From JAKAGE01 sp035541415 (GTDB taxonomy: Bacteria > Patescibacteriota > Minisyncoccia > UBA6257 > 2-01-FULL-56-20), in contig DATKNI010000034.1 of assembly GCA_035541415.1 (NCBI GenBank), positions 1 through 22,128 on the forward strand: DNA of 22,128 nt. The letters are read 5' to 3'. The notes beneath the pieces were generated by a model. The model was not told the DNA's origin and made no database searches. It was given only the letters and a program-made list of their open reading frames with translations. Both the position numbers and the translations under genes were made by a program. This document shows, piece after piece, positions 14,724-21,154 of the stretch (the first letter of the stretch is position 1; every line of letters starts with the position of its first letter).

Positions 14724-15188
14724 TTAATCCCTGGGAAATGGCAGTGGGTCGTGAGTATAGCCGCCATGTACCAAAGGTTCATCCTGTCGACGTTTGCTGG
14801 CTTTCGAACGGACACGCCGCTTTGAAGGGCTGGCCTTTTTCTTAACTTTATACAACTTCAGATGGCGCTCGTCCCACATGAAATATCCTCTTTTGTGCTT
14901 CTGTTTCGCTACATGCTCCACCTCTTTTACCCGGTAAGGATATAGGTGAGCAATGAAGGTTCGGTTTGTTTCCTCCATGTGAGAAAAAGCAATCTTGCCA
15001 ACAGGGATGGGGATGTTGTTCATCCTCCAGAGCGAAAAAAGCAGATACTCTATTGTTGGAGGAAGGCGCAACTTAAAAATTACCCTCCAATCAACTTCCC
15101 TGATCGGATCTGGAAGATATTCCAGCCTTTCGCCTCGTTGACACGAAAATACTTGCCTCACCTCAGATTCTGCTTTGGCTCGGGGCAT
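14724..15188 (-). CDS. Unknown protein with basic C-terminus
   Basis: 154 residues from the ATG at 15188; I do not recognise a family. That ATG has AAAGGA 6 nt upstream. The longer reading frame to 15218 is unlikely because its ATG lies inside the -10 box. The body (about 10-110) is mixed alpha/beta with aromatic-rich stretches (PPTIEYLLFSLWRMNN, YFMWDERHLKLYKV). Residues about 115-135 are very Lys/Arg/Ser-rich (KKKASPSKRRVRSKASKRRQ), suggesting binding to nucleic acid, perhaps ribosome or DNA. Base use is more AT-rich than in the neighbours. It has its own promoter and terminator and sits beside the structured repeat, so it could be an acquired gene. Confidence 0.72.
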   Translation of the reverse strand: MPRAKAESEVRQVFSCQRGERLEYLPDPIREVDWRVIFKLRLPPTIEYLLFSLWRMNNIPIPVGKIAFSHMEETNRTFIAHLYPYRVKEVEHVAKQKHKRGYFMWDERHLKLYKVKKKASPSKRRVRSKASKRRQDEPLVHGGYTHDPLPFPRD

Positions 15189-15370
15189 AGGTATTCCTTT
15201 CCAGTGAACTGGGGACATTATGCATTACATGATGTCATCCGTCAACCTTGATGAGCTCGCCTGTATTCAAATTGATTAGTGAAAATGCATTCTAATGAAG
15301 ACTGCTCAACAAGATTGACAAGCTATACGCAGGCTGGGAGGGATTCAAACCCTCTCTGATCAATCTTCCT
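15189..15370. other. Left part of a 347-bp gene-free interval
   Basis: Together with 15371-15535 this is the only stretch longer than 300 bp without a gene. Its left end holds the leader and promoter of the 154-residue gene (15189-15245). From 15246 to 15370 I see no reading frame with a ribosome-binding site and no complete RNA gene. A small hairpin at 15338-15354 resembles a tRNA T-arm, but the rest of a tRNA is missing. The base composition is clearly more AT-rich than the surrounding genes. Confidence 0.6.
15217..15245 (-). promoter_or_regulatory. Promoter of the unknown basic-protein gene
   Basis: On the minus strand TTGACG (15245-15240), a 17-bp spacer and CATAAT (15222-15217). Transcription would start near 15210 and give a leader of about 20 nt with the AAAGGA site, which decides the start at 15188. 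Confidence 0.72.
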
Positions 15371-15527
15371 TTTAGCATCAGGACTTTGTCTGTCTTTTGT
15401 GTCTTGCGGCTTTAAGGGGCTCTCGGAGGTCGCGAAGGTGACCGAGAGGGAGGCGCGCGCAGAGTACTGCGCGACGCCGACCCTTAAAGCCGCAAGACAC
15501 AAAAGACAAAGATTTCCTTATGCTAAA
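15371..15527. repeat. Structured intergenic element, copy 2
   Basis: The core at 15419-15479 (plus strand) has the same conserved blocks as copy 1: GCTCTCGGA, GAGAGGGAGGCGCGCG, CGCGACGCCG. The variable parts pair differently: inner stem GGTC/GACC instead of a 13-bp stem, and CGCGCAG/CTGCGCG with loop AGTA instead of CGCGTCC/GGACGCG with AGCA. The arms include a perfect 27-bp inverted repeat (15392-15418 with 15481-15507) and outer pairings TTTAGCAT/ATGCTAAA (15371-15378 with 15520-15527) and AGGA/TCCT, so the whole arm is about 48 nt. It lies between two divergent genes, and its right end runs into the corA -10 region. No T-run follows on either side, so a simple terminator role does not fit here. 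Confidence 0.78.
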
Positions 15528-15529
15528 CT
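15521..15529 (+). promoter_or_regulatory. Extended -10 promoter of the corA-cysS-dnaB run
   Basis: TGC-TAAACT ends 6 nt before the ATG at 15536; a TATGCT four bases earlier is an alternative. There is no Shine-Dalgarno, so the mRNA is probably leaderless. The box overlaps the outer end of the right arm of the structured element. Confidence 0.5.
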
Positions 15530-15535
15530 AACGAT

Positions 15536-16417
15536 ATGGACATCAAAAAGGGAAAGGGCGTCCAGTGGATTGACATACACGGCCCCGCGGAAAAAGACCT
15601 TCAATGGCTCGGCACCCAATTCGGCATTCACCCGGTGATCATGGAGGAACTGCGCGGCCCGTCGGCCCGCGCGCGGGTTGAGGCGTATAAGAATTATCTT
15701 TACTTCGTCTACTATTTCCCTCTGTATGACAAAGAAGACGAAGCCTCGATCCGCACCGAAATCGATTTCGTCATCACGAAAGACAGCGTGATCACGGTGC
15801 ACTACGAGCCGATGAAAGACGTTTACGACGGATTCGAAGTCCGCAACGCGACGTCATCGCTCGACATCATGTACGGGCTCATCGAGCACCTCATCAACTT
15901 TGAAGAGCGCCAGCTCCGGCACATCCGCGAAAAAGTGGAAACGGTCGGCAAGGCCATTTTCCGCGGCAATGAAATGGAAATCCTCCAGCGCATCACCTAT
16001 GTGAAGCGCGACATTTCGGAATACCGCATCGTGGCGCGCCTGCAGGGTCCGATCCTCAATTCGCTCGTCATCAAAGGCAGGAAATTCTGGGGCGAAGACG
16101 CGGAAGTGTACCTGAATGATCTTATGGGCGACCAGATGAAGATTGTGAACCAGCTTGAGGACTACCGCGAAGCAATCTCTGATTTTGAGGATACGAACAA
16201 TCAGCTGATGAACCTCAAGATCAACAGCGTGATGAAAACCTTTACGTCGCTCTCCTTCCTCACGTTCCCGTTCGTCCTCCTCGCCGCGATTTTCAGCATG
16301 AATACGCGCGACACGCCTATCGTCAACATGCCCGGCGCATTTTGGATCGTCACCGGCTCCATGGCCTGCGCGATGGCGCTCCTCACGATCTACTTCAAGC
16401 GCAAAGGCTGGTTCTAA
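15536..16417 (+). CDS. corA: CorA-family divalent cation transporter with SMN in place of GMN
   Basis: 293 residues. CorA proteins are pentameric membrane channels for Mg2+ and sometimes Co2+ or Ni2+. Residues 1-235 form the cytosolic domain with a long helix (about 110-235, EHLINFEERQLRHIREKVE through LEDYREAISDFEDTNNQLM). Two membrane helices follow, about 237-254 and 268-286, joined by a short loop, with the usual basic end KRKGWF. The signature YGMN at the end of the first helix, which forms the ion-selecting mouth, reads FSMN (253-256) here. The acidic loop after it is short (TRDTPIVNMPGAFW). It is the first gene of a tight run; cysS begins 3 nt after its stop. Confidence 0.93.
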   Translation: MDIKKGKGVQWIDIHGPAEKDLQWLGTQFGIHPVIMEELRGPSARARVEAYKNYLYFVYYFPLYDKEDEASIRTEIDFVITKDSVITVHYEPMKDVYDGFEVRNATSSLDIMYGLIEHLINFEERQLRHIREKVETVGKAIFRGNEMEILQRITYVKRDISEYRIVARLQGPILNSLVIKGRKFWGEDAEVYLNDLMGDQMKIVNQLEDYREAISDFEDTNNQLMNLKINSVMKTFTSLSFLTFPFVLLAAIFSMNTRDTPIVNMPGAFWIVTGSMACAMALLTIYFKRKGWF

Positions 16418-16420
16418 TGC

Positions 16421-17797
16421 ATGATCAAAATCTACAACACGATATCAGGCCAAAAGGAATCCTTGCCTGAACAGAAAAAGTTCAGGCTGTTTGTCTGCGG
16501 CCCCACCGTCTACGATTACCTCCACATCGGCAACGCACGGACCTATCTTTTCTTTGATTTCTTTGCAAAATATCTGCGCGACCAGGGGTTCGACGTTTTT
16601 TATCTGCAGAACATCACTGACATCGACGACAAGATCATCCGCCGCGCCGCGGAGCACGGCATCCCGCCGGCCCGTCTCGCCGAAGAGTTCACACAGATTT
16701 ATTTTGAGGACATGAAAGCGCTCGGCGTGACCGCCGTCACCAAATACGCGCCGGCGACGAGCTTCATCTCGCAAATCGCGGCGCAGGTTGAACGGCTCAT
16801 TGAACGCGGCTATGCCTACAAGATCGACGACGGCTGGTATTTTGACGTTTCGAAGTTTCCGGACTATGGCAAACTTTCCCACCGTACGACGGCGCAGGCG
16901 GAAGACGGCGTTTCACGCATCGACGATGCCATTGCAAAACGGAACAAAGGAGATTTCTGCTTGTGGAAATTTTCGAAAGTCGGCGAGCCGTCGTGGGATT
17001 CGCAAGTCGGTTCCGGACGCCCCGGATGGCACATCGAGGACACCGCCATCTCCGAATATTATTTCGGCCCGCAATATGACATCCACGGCGCCGGGATCGA
17101 CCTCAAATTCCCCCACCACGAGGCCGAGATCGCCCAGCAGGAATCGGCTTCGGGCAAAAAACCATTCGTGAGGCTCTGGATGCATACCGGCCACGTGCTC
17201 GTCGAAAGCAAAAAAATGTCGAAGAGCCTCGGCAATTTTGTGACCATCCGCGACTTCCTCGCCGAATACGACCCGCAGATCCTCCGATGGATTTCGCTCA
17301 CGCACCACTATCGGTCCCCGATCGATTTTTCGCGCACTCTTGCCGACCAATCCAAGACGACGCTCAATACCCTCGGATCGTTTCTCGCAAAGCTCGGACG
17401 CGCCGACGGGACGATGGCGCAAAAAGACAGCCTCAAGGAAACCATAAAAACATTTTCATTAAAATTTGATGAAGCGCTGGCCGACGACCTGAACACCCCG
17501 CTCGCCATCGCATCGCTCTTTGAGCTTACCGCGCGGTTCCAGCCCATCGTGTGGCAGATCAAAAAATCTGACGCCAAACTGCTCGCAAAATACTTGACCG
17601 AATGCCTGGAATTGCTCGGAGTCACGCTTCGAGAGCCGGAGATTCCTGCCGCAGTGATGAAAATGGCCAAGGAACGGGAAGCATTTCGAAGTTCTAAACA
17701 GTTTGTTCAGAGTGACGCTATGCGGGATAAAATAAGTAGCGTAGGATATGAAATTGAAGACACACCCCAGGGACCGTTCCTGTGGCCGAAGGCATAA
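16421..17797 (+). CDS. cysS: Cysteinyl-tRNA synthetase
   Basis: 458 residues, normal for this class I enzyme, which joins cysteine to tRNA-Cys. The N-terminus has FVCGPTVYDYLHIGNAR, containing Cys26 and the HIGN ATP motif (35-38). The KMSKS loop is at 264-268. The zinc site that selects cysteine normally uses two Cys, one His and one Glu. Here Cys26, His232 and Glu236 (FPHHEAE) are present, but the second cysteine (E. coli Cys209, in HIECS) is Asp207 in GWHIEDTAIS. I recall the HIED form from some archaeal-type sequences, so the enzyme is probably active with altered metal coordination. It starts 3 nt after corA and its stop abuts the dnaB start. Confidence 0.97.
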   Translation: MIKIYNTISGQKESLPEQKKFRLFVCGPTVYDYLHIGNARTYLFFDFFAKYLRDQGFDVFYLQNITDIDDKIIRRAAEHGIPPARLAEEFTQIYFEDMKALGVTAVTKYAPATSFISQIAAQVERLIERGYAYKIDDGWYFDVSKFPDYGKLSHRTTAQAEDGVSRIDDAIAKRNKGDFCLWKFSKVGEPSWDSQVGSGRPGWHIEDTAISEYYFGPQYDIHGAGIDLKFPHHEAEIAQQESASGKKPFVRLWMHTGHVLVESKKMSKSLGNFVTIRDFLAEYDPQILRWISLTHHYRSPIDFSRTLADQSKTTLNTLGSFLAKLGRADGTMAQKDSLKETIKTFSLKFDEALADDLNTPLAIASLFELTARFQPIVWQIKKSDAKLLAKYLTECLELLGVTLREPEIPAAVMKMAKEREAFRSSKQFVQSDAMRDKISSVGYEIEDTPQGPFLWPKA

Positions 17798-19159
17798 ATG
17801 GCACCAAAAAACAACGATCTCAAATTACCGCCCCAGAACATAGAGGCGGAACAAAATGTATTGGGCAGTTTGCTGATCGACAAGAACGCCATCTACCGCG
17901 TGGCGGATATTTTGGTGGCGGAAGATTTTTATGCCCCTGCCCACGCCAAAATGTATGAAGCGATCATCGCGCTCTATGAAAAACGCCAGCCAATCGACGT
18001 GCTTTCGCTCACCACCTATCTCAAGGATCACGAGATGCTGAAAGACGTCGGCGGATCGGCGTATCTCGCCGAAGTGACGAACCAAGTCACCACCGCGTCG
18101 CACGTCGCCCATTATGCGAACATCGTCAAAGACCGCAAAGTGCGGCGCGACCTTATCAGGGCATCCGCGGAAATGGCGGAGAGCGCTTTCCAAATGTCGG
18201 TCGACATCGATGAAGTGCTTGACGATAACGAACAGAAAATCCTGGCGATCTCGCAAAAATCGCTTCCGCAAAATTTCGTTTCGTTGAAAGACGACCTCGT
18301 CGAAGCATACGAGCGCATCGCAACGCTCCACGCCGGCGGCGGAAAATTGCGCGGCGTGCCGACGGGATTCCCGGACCTCGACGAGACGCTTTCCGGCTTA
18401 CAGAAATCGGAACTCATCATCATAGGCGCCCGCCCGTCGGTTGGTAAGACGTCGCTCGCCCTCGACATCGCGCGCAATGCATCGAAGGCCGGCCACACCG
18501 TCGGCATCTTCTCCCTCGAAATGTCGCGCGAGCAATTGCAAGACCGCATCATTGCCGCAGAATCGCAGGTGCCCTTGTGGCACATCCTCACCGGCCGCAT
18601 CACCGACGAGAGCGAGTTCCCGATGATCCAAAACGCCCTCGACCGGCTCTCGCAGATCAAACTGTTCATCGACGACTCCCCTTCGCTCAATGTTCTCCAA
18701 ATGCGCTCGATGGCGCGGCGCTTGCAGGTGGAACACGGCCTCGACCTTCTCGTCGTAGACTACTTGCAGCTCATCCGCCCCCGAGCCACCTCCGACAACG
18801 TTGTCCAACAAATCACGGAAATCTCGCGCAGCTTGAAGGCGCTCGCCCGCGAACTCAAAGTGCCCGTCGTTGCCCTTTCGCAGCTCTCCCGCGGCGTCGA
18901 ACAGCGCGACAGCAAGATTCCCAAGCTCTCCGACCTCCGCGAATCGGGGTCCATCGAGCAGGACGCCGACATCGTCATGTTTATCTGGCGCGACGACCGC
19001 AACCCGAACGACACGGCAAGCGACTCCGACAACATCATCCATTTGCGCATCGCCAAGCACCGCAACGGCCCTTTGCGCGACCTCGACTTCTACTTTGACT
19101 CAGAACGCGCGAGCTTCAAAGTGCTTGAGAAGCGCTACAGCGAACTCCCGCCGCTTTAG
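17798..19159 (+). CDS. dnaB: Replicative DNA helicase DnaB
   Basis: 453 residues, the usual length of this hexameric helicase that unwinds DNA at the replication fork. The N-terminal domain begins PPQNIEAEQNVLGSLLID (11-28), the family hallmark. The RecA-like C-terminal domain has Walker A GARPSVGKTS (210-219), the H1a glutamate in GIFSLEMSREQL, Walker B LLVVDYLQLI, and LSQLSRGVEQR with RESGSIEQDADIVMFIWR, which contains the glutamine and arginine-finger region. No intein is present. Its ATG follows the cysS stop without a gap, so the two are translationally coupled. 65 nt separate it from recR. Confidence 0.98.
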   Translation: MAPKNNDLKLPPQNIEAEQNVLGSLLIDKNAIYRVADILVAEDFYAPAHAKMYEAIIALYEKRQPIDVLSLTTYLKDHEMLKDVGGSAYLAEVTNQVTTASHVAHYANIVKDRKVRRDLIRASAEMAESAFQMSVDIDEVLDDNEQKILAISQKSLPQNFVSLKDDLVEAYERIATLHAGGGKLRGVPTGFPDLDETLSGLQKSELIIIGARPSVGKTSLALDIARNASKAGHTVGIFSLEMSREQLQDRIIAAESQVPLWHILTGRITDESEFPMIQNALDRLSQIKLFIDDSPSLNVLQMRSMARRLQVEHGLDLLVVDYLQLIRPRATSDNVVQQITEISRSLKALARELKVPVVALSQLSRGVEQRDSKIPKLSDLRESGSIEQDADIVMFIWRDDRNPNDTASDSDNIIHLRIAKHRNGPLRDLDFYFDSERASFKVLEKRYSELPPL

Positions 19160-19208
19160 AATTACCGCCGCTCTAACGCGGCGCACCGCGGCGCAGGCTT
19201 CCGCTCTG

Positions 19209-19217
19209 TGTTATAAT
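19209..19217 (+). promoter_or_regulatory. Extended -10 promoter of recR
   Basis: TGT-TATAAT, a perfect extended -10 ending 7 nt before the ATG at 19225. There is no recognisable -35 and no Shine-Dalgarno, so the recR transcript is predicted to be leaderless. Confidence 0.65.
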
Positions 19218-19224
19218 CAGCGAT

Positions 19225-19827
19225 ATGAAATTGCCGCCTCCGGTCCAGCGCGTCATCGAAGAGCTTTCCAAACTGCCTTCGATCGGCCCGCGCCAAGCCA
19301 TCCGCCTCGCGTTCTATATGATCGGGCAGAACAAAGGCGACCTCAAAACATTTGCCCAAGCCGTCGACGGACTGACGAGCATCAAAACGTGCGAACAATG
19401 TTTTTTTATCCATCAGAATCCCGACAACCTCTGCGACATTTGCCGCAATCCTCAACGCAAGCAAGGCGTCATCATGGTGATCGAAAAAGAAACTGATTAC
19501 CTTTCGCTCGAAGACACCAAAAAATTCACCGGGCGTTATTTTATCATCGGCCCGATCGCCAAGACCGGGTTCCTCGAACCATGGCAGAAACTCCGCCTCC
19601 AAAGCCTCACATCATTCATTAAAAAATCATTAAACGGCCAGGCGGACGAAATCGTTTTGGCGTTCAACCCAACGTCGCTTGGCGATTTCCAAGCGTCGCT
19701 CCTCACCAAAGAACTCTCGCCCCTCGCCAAAAAAATTAGCCGCCTGGGTCGCGGCTTGCCGACAGGCGGTGAAATCGAATTTGCTGACGACGAAACGCTC
19801 GGTTCGGCGCTTGAGCGGCGGAGTTGA
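19225..19827 (+). CDS. recR: Recombination mediator protein RecR
   Basis: 200 residues, the standard size. RecR forms a ring clamp with RecO (and RecF) and loads RecA on single-stranded DNA at gaps. The N-terminal helix-hairpin-helix is LPSIGPRQAIRLAFYMI (17-33). The zinc finger is Cys56, Cys59, Cys70 and Cys73 (CEQC and CDIC). The Toprim domain follows (VIMVIEKETDYLSLE, EIVLAFNPTSLGD), with a C-terminal segment ISRLGRGLPTGGEIEFADDETLGSAL. It has its own promoter although it follows dnaB on the same strand. A hairpin lies 27 nt after its stop. Confidence 0.97.
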   Translation: MKLPPPVQRVIEELSKLPSIGPRQAIRLAFYMIGQNKGDLKTFAQAVDGLTSIKTCEQCFFIHQNPDNLCDICRNPQRKQGVIMVIEKETDYLSLEDTKKFTGRYFIIGPIAKTGFLEPWQKLRLQSLTSFIKKSLNGQADEIVLAFNPTSLGDFQASLLTKELSPLAKKISRLGRGLPTGGEIEFADDETLGSALERRS

Positions 19828-19853
19828 TCGCGCTCAACCCTATCTATGGTAAA

Positions 19854-19881
19854 GCCCCTGGCATAAAATCATGCCGGGGGC
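19854..19881. terminator. Hairpin between recR and the convergent 54-residue ORF
   Basis: An 11-bp stem (GCCCCTGGCAT / ATGCCGGGGGC, one T-G pair, loop AAAATC). On the plus strand TTGTTGCT follows; on the minus strand CTTTACC follows. Both T-runs are weak, so it may serve as a modest bidirectional terminator. On the minus strand the stop codon of the small ORF lies across the stem and loop. Confidence 0.6.
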
Positions 19882-20033
19882 TTGTTGCTCCTCGCTTGCT
19901 TGTCTTCTGCGGGAACTGACGGCTCAGGCGTCTGCGTTTTGGCAATCTTGCTCCCGCAACGCTCAAGCAGCCGTTCAAGCTTTTTTTCCTCTTCTTTTCT
20001 TTCAACTCCCTTGTCTTCCCGTTCGGTTATCAT
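19869..20033 (-). CDS. Small unknown charged protein (54 residues)
   Basis: 54 residues from the ATG at 20033, preceded by a perfect AAGGAGG Shine-Dalgarno 5 nt upstream, the best in the window. Residues 1-25 are a highly charged helix or short coiled coil (ERKEEEKKLERLLE); the rest is a polar, Pro/Lys-rich tail with one cysteine (Cys26). No family is recognised. The frame also has an in-frame ATG at 20048, but that start overlaps the ribosome-binding site. It lies after ychF on the same strand and its TGA falls in a terminator-like hairpin. The strong ribosome-binding site and hairpin favour a real gene; no homologue can be named. Confidence 0.55.
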   Translation of the reverse strand: MITEREDKGVERKEEEKKLERLLERCGSKIAKTQTPEPSVPAEDKQARSNKPPA

Positions 20034-20104
20034 GAATGCCTCCTTCATGACTGGCTGGACTTCTCACATCACTATACCCAAAAACCAAGCCGGAGTCTAT
20101 CACT

Positions 20105-20134
20105 CGTGCCGCACTTCTACCCGTGCCGCACTTC
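20105..20134 (-). repeat. 13-bp tandem duplication at the end of ychF
   Basis: CGTGCCGCACTTC occurs at 20105-20117 and again at 20122-20134 on the plus strand, 4 nt apart. The right copy encodes the end of YchF (EVRHG) and the left copy lies just past its TAG stop. It looks like a small replication-slippage duplication; no function is evident. Confidence 0.7.
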
Positions 20135-21154
20135 GAGCACGTCGCCGTCTTGCACCACGTAATCCTTCCCTTCCACGCGCAGCCAGCCTTTCTGCTTTGC
20201 CGCGGCCCAACTGCCCGCCTCCAAGAGCTTTGCCGTCGACACCACTTCGAGCCGGATAAATTTCTTTTCAAAATCGGTGTGGATCACGCCGGCCGCCTGC
20301 GGCGCCTTGGTTCCTTGTTCGATGGTCCATGCGCGCGTTTCGTCTTCGCCCGTCGTAAAGAAACTGATGAGATTTAAAATTTTATACGCCTCGCGCACAA
20401 GTTCCGGAACGGATTCTGCGGCGGCAAGATTGATCACAAGATGATCCGCTCCCAATGATTTGATTTTTTCGATGAGCGCCGCCGGGACATCGCTCGGTTC
20501 GCCGTTCAAAAGATAAATCTGCCGCTTAAAGGTGAGCAGGTTCACATCGTTCAATCGGCCGGTTGTCGCAACATAATGGAAATAATCCCGCAGGAGATGC
20601 GGATCGGCAACCGGCAATTTCCCGGATTCGAGACGTGCCTTGATGCGGCCAATCAATTCCTTGTCTTGGATCGCTTCTTTCTTGCCCGTGCGCGCCTCGG
20701 CTTCGGCTTTTGAAAACCGTTTTTCGACAAGCTCGAGGTCTTTGAGAATCAATTCGGAATTGATGATTTCCAAATCGCGCATCGGGTCGACGGAGTTTTC
20801 AACGTGAATGATGTCGGCGTTTTGGAACACGCGGAGCACGATTGTAATCGCCTGCGTTTCTTTGATATGGCCGAGGAATTGGTTGCCGAGCCCCTCTCCT
20901 TTATTTGCGCCTTTGACGAGGCCGGCGATGTCGTAGAATTCCACGACGGCGGGAATCTTCTTTTTTGACTTGCTAAGCGCGTTCAATTGTTCCAAGCGCT
21001 CATCGGGCACCGAAACAATGCCCACGTTCGGATCAATCGTCGCAAAGGGATAATTTGCGATCGTAATGTCCTGCTTGGTGAGAATTTTAAAAAGCGTGGA
21101 CTTGCCCACGTTCGGAAGACCGACGATGCCGATGGATAGAACTGAACGTGTCAT
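20117..21154 (-). CDS. ychF: Ribosome-binding ATPase/GTPase YchF (OLA1 family)
   Basis: 345 residues, against about 363 in E. coli. YchF is an Obg-related P-loop protein that prefers ATP and binds ribosomes. G1 is GLPNVGKST (12-20), followed by NYPFATIDPNVGIV (switch I, typical of the family), DIAGLVKGANKGEGLGNQFL (G3 with switch II), and a helical coiled-coil insert. The C-terminal TGS-like domain has GTKAPQAAGVIHTDFEKKFI and GKDYVVQDGDVLEVRHG. I start at the ATG at 21154 because the family begins MxxxIGIVGLPNVGKST. In-frame codons further upstream belong to the overlapping recombinase gene. The first 68 nt overlap the end of that recombinase frame, and no clear native promoter is seen. Confidence 0.95.
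   Translation of the reverse strand: MTRSVLSIGIVGLPNVGKSTLFKILTKQDITIANYPFATIDPNVGIVSVPDERLEQLNALSKSKKKIPAVVEFYDIAGLVKGANKGEGLGNQFLGHIKETQAITIVLRVFQNADIIHVENSVDPMRDLEIINSELILKDLELVEKRFSKAEAEARTGKKEAIQDKELIGRIKARLESGKLPVADPHLLRDYFHYVATTGRLNDVNLLTFKRQIYLLNGEPSDVPAALIEKIKSLGADHLVINLAAAESVPELVREAYKILNLISFFTTGEDETRAWTIEQGTKAPQAAGVIHTDFEKKFIRLEVVSTAKLLEAGSWAAAKQKGWLRVEGKDYVVQDGDVLEVRHG

Noticed and set aside
15189..15218. Longer N-terminus (10 extra residues) for the 154-residue protein
   Set aside because: That ATG lies within the CATAAT -10 box of the only good promoter, while the ATG at 15188 has AAAGGA at the right distance.
15330..15405. Possible tRNA gene on the minus strand (T-arm-like hairpin GAGGG-TTTGAAT-CCCTC at 15354-15338)
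   Set aside because: The T-loop lacks the conserved C56, no matching 7-bp acceptor strand is found about 70 nt upstream, and no D-arm or anticodon arm can be folded. It could be a tRNA remnant or a chance hairpin.
9218..15527. Reading the two structured elements as a CRISPR array, integron attC sites or a retron RNA
   Set aside because: There are only two copies 6 kb apart and no spacers or Cas genes; no integrase or RYYYAAC/GTTRRRY ends are present; no reverse transcriptase gene is nearby.
18398..19060. Minus-strand frame opposite dnaB
   Set aside because: Antisense shadow of an unambiguous DnaB helicase.
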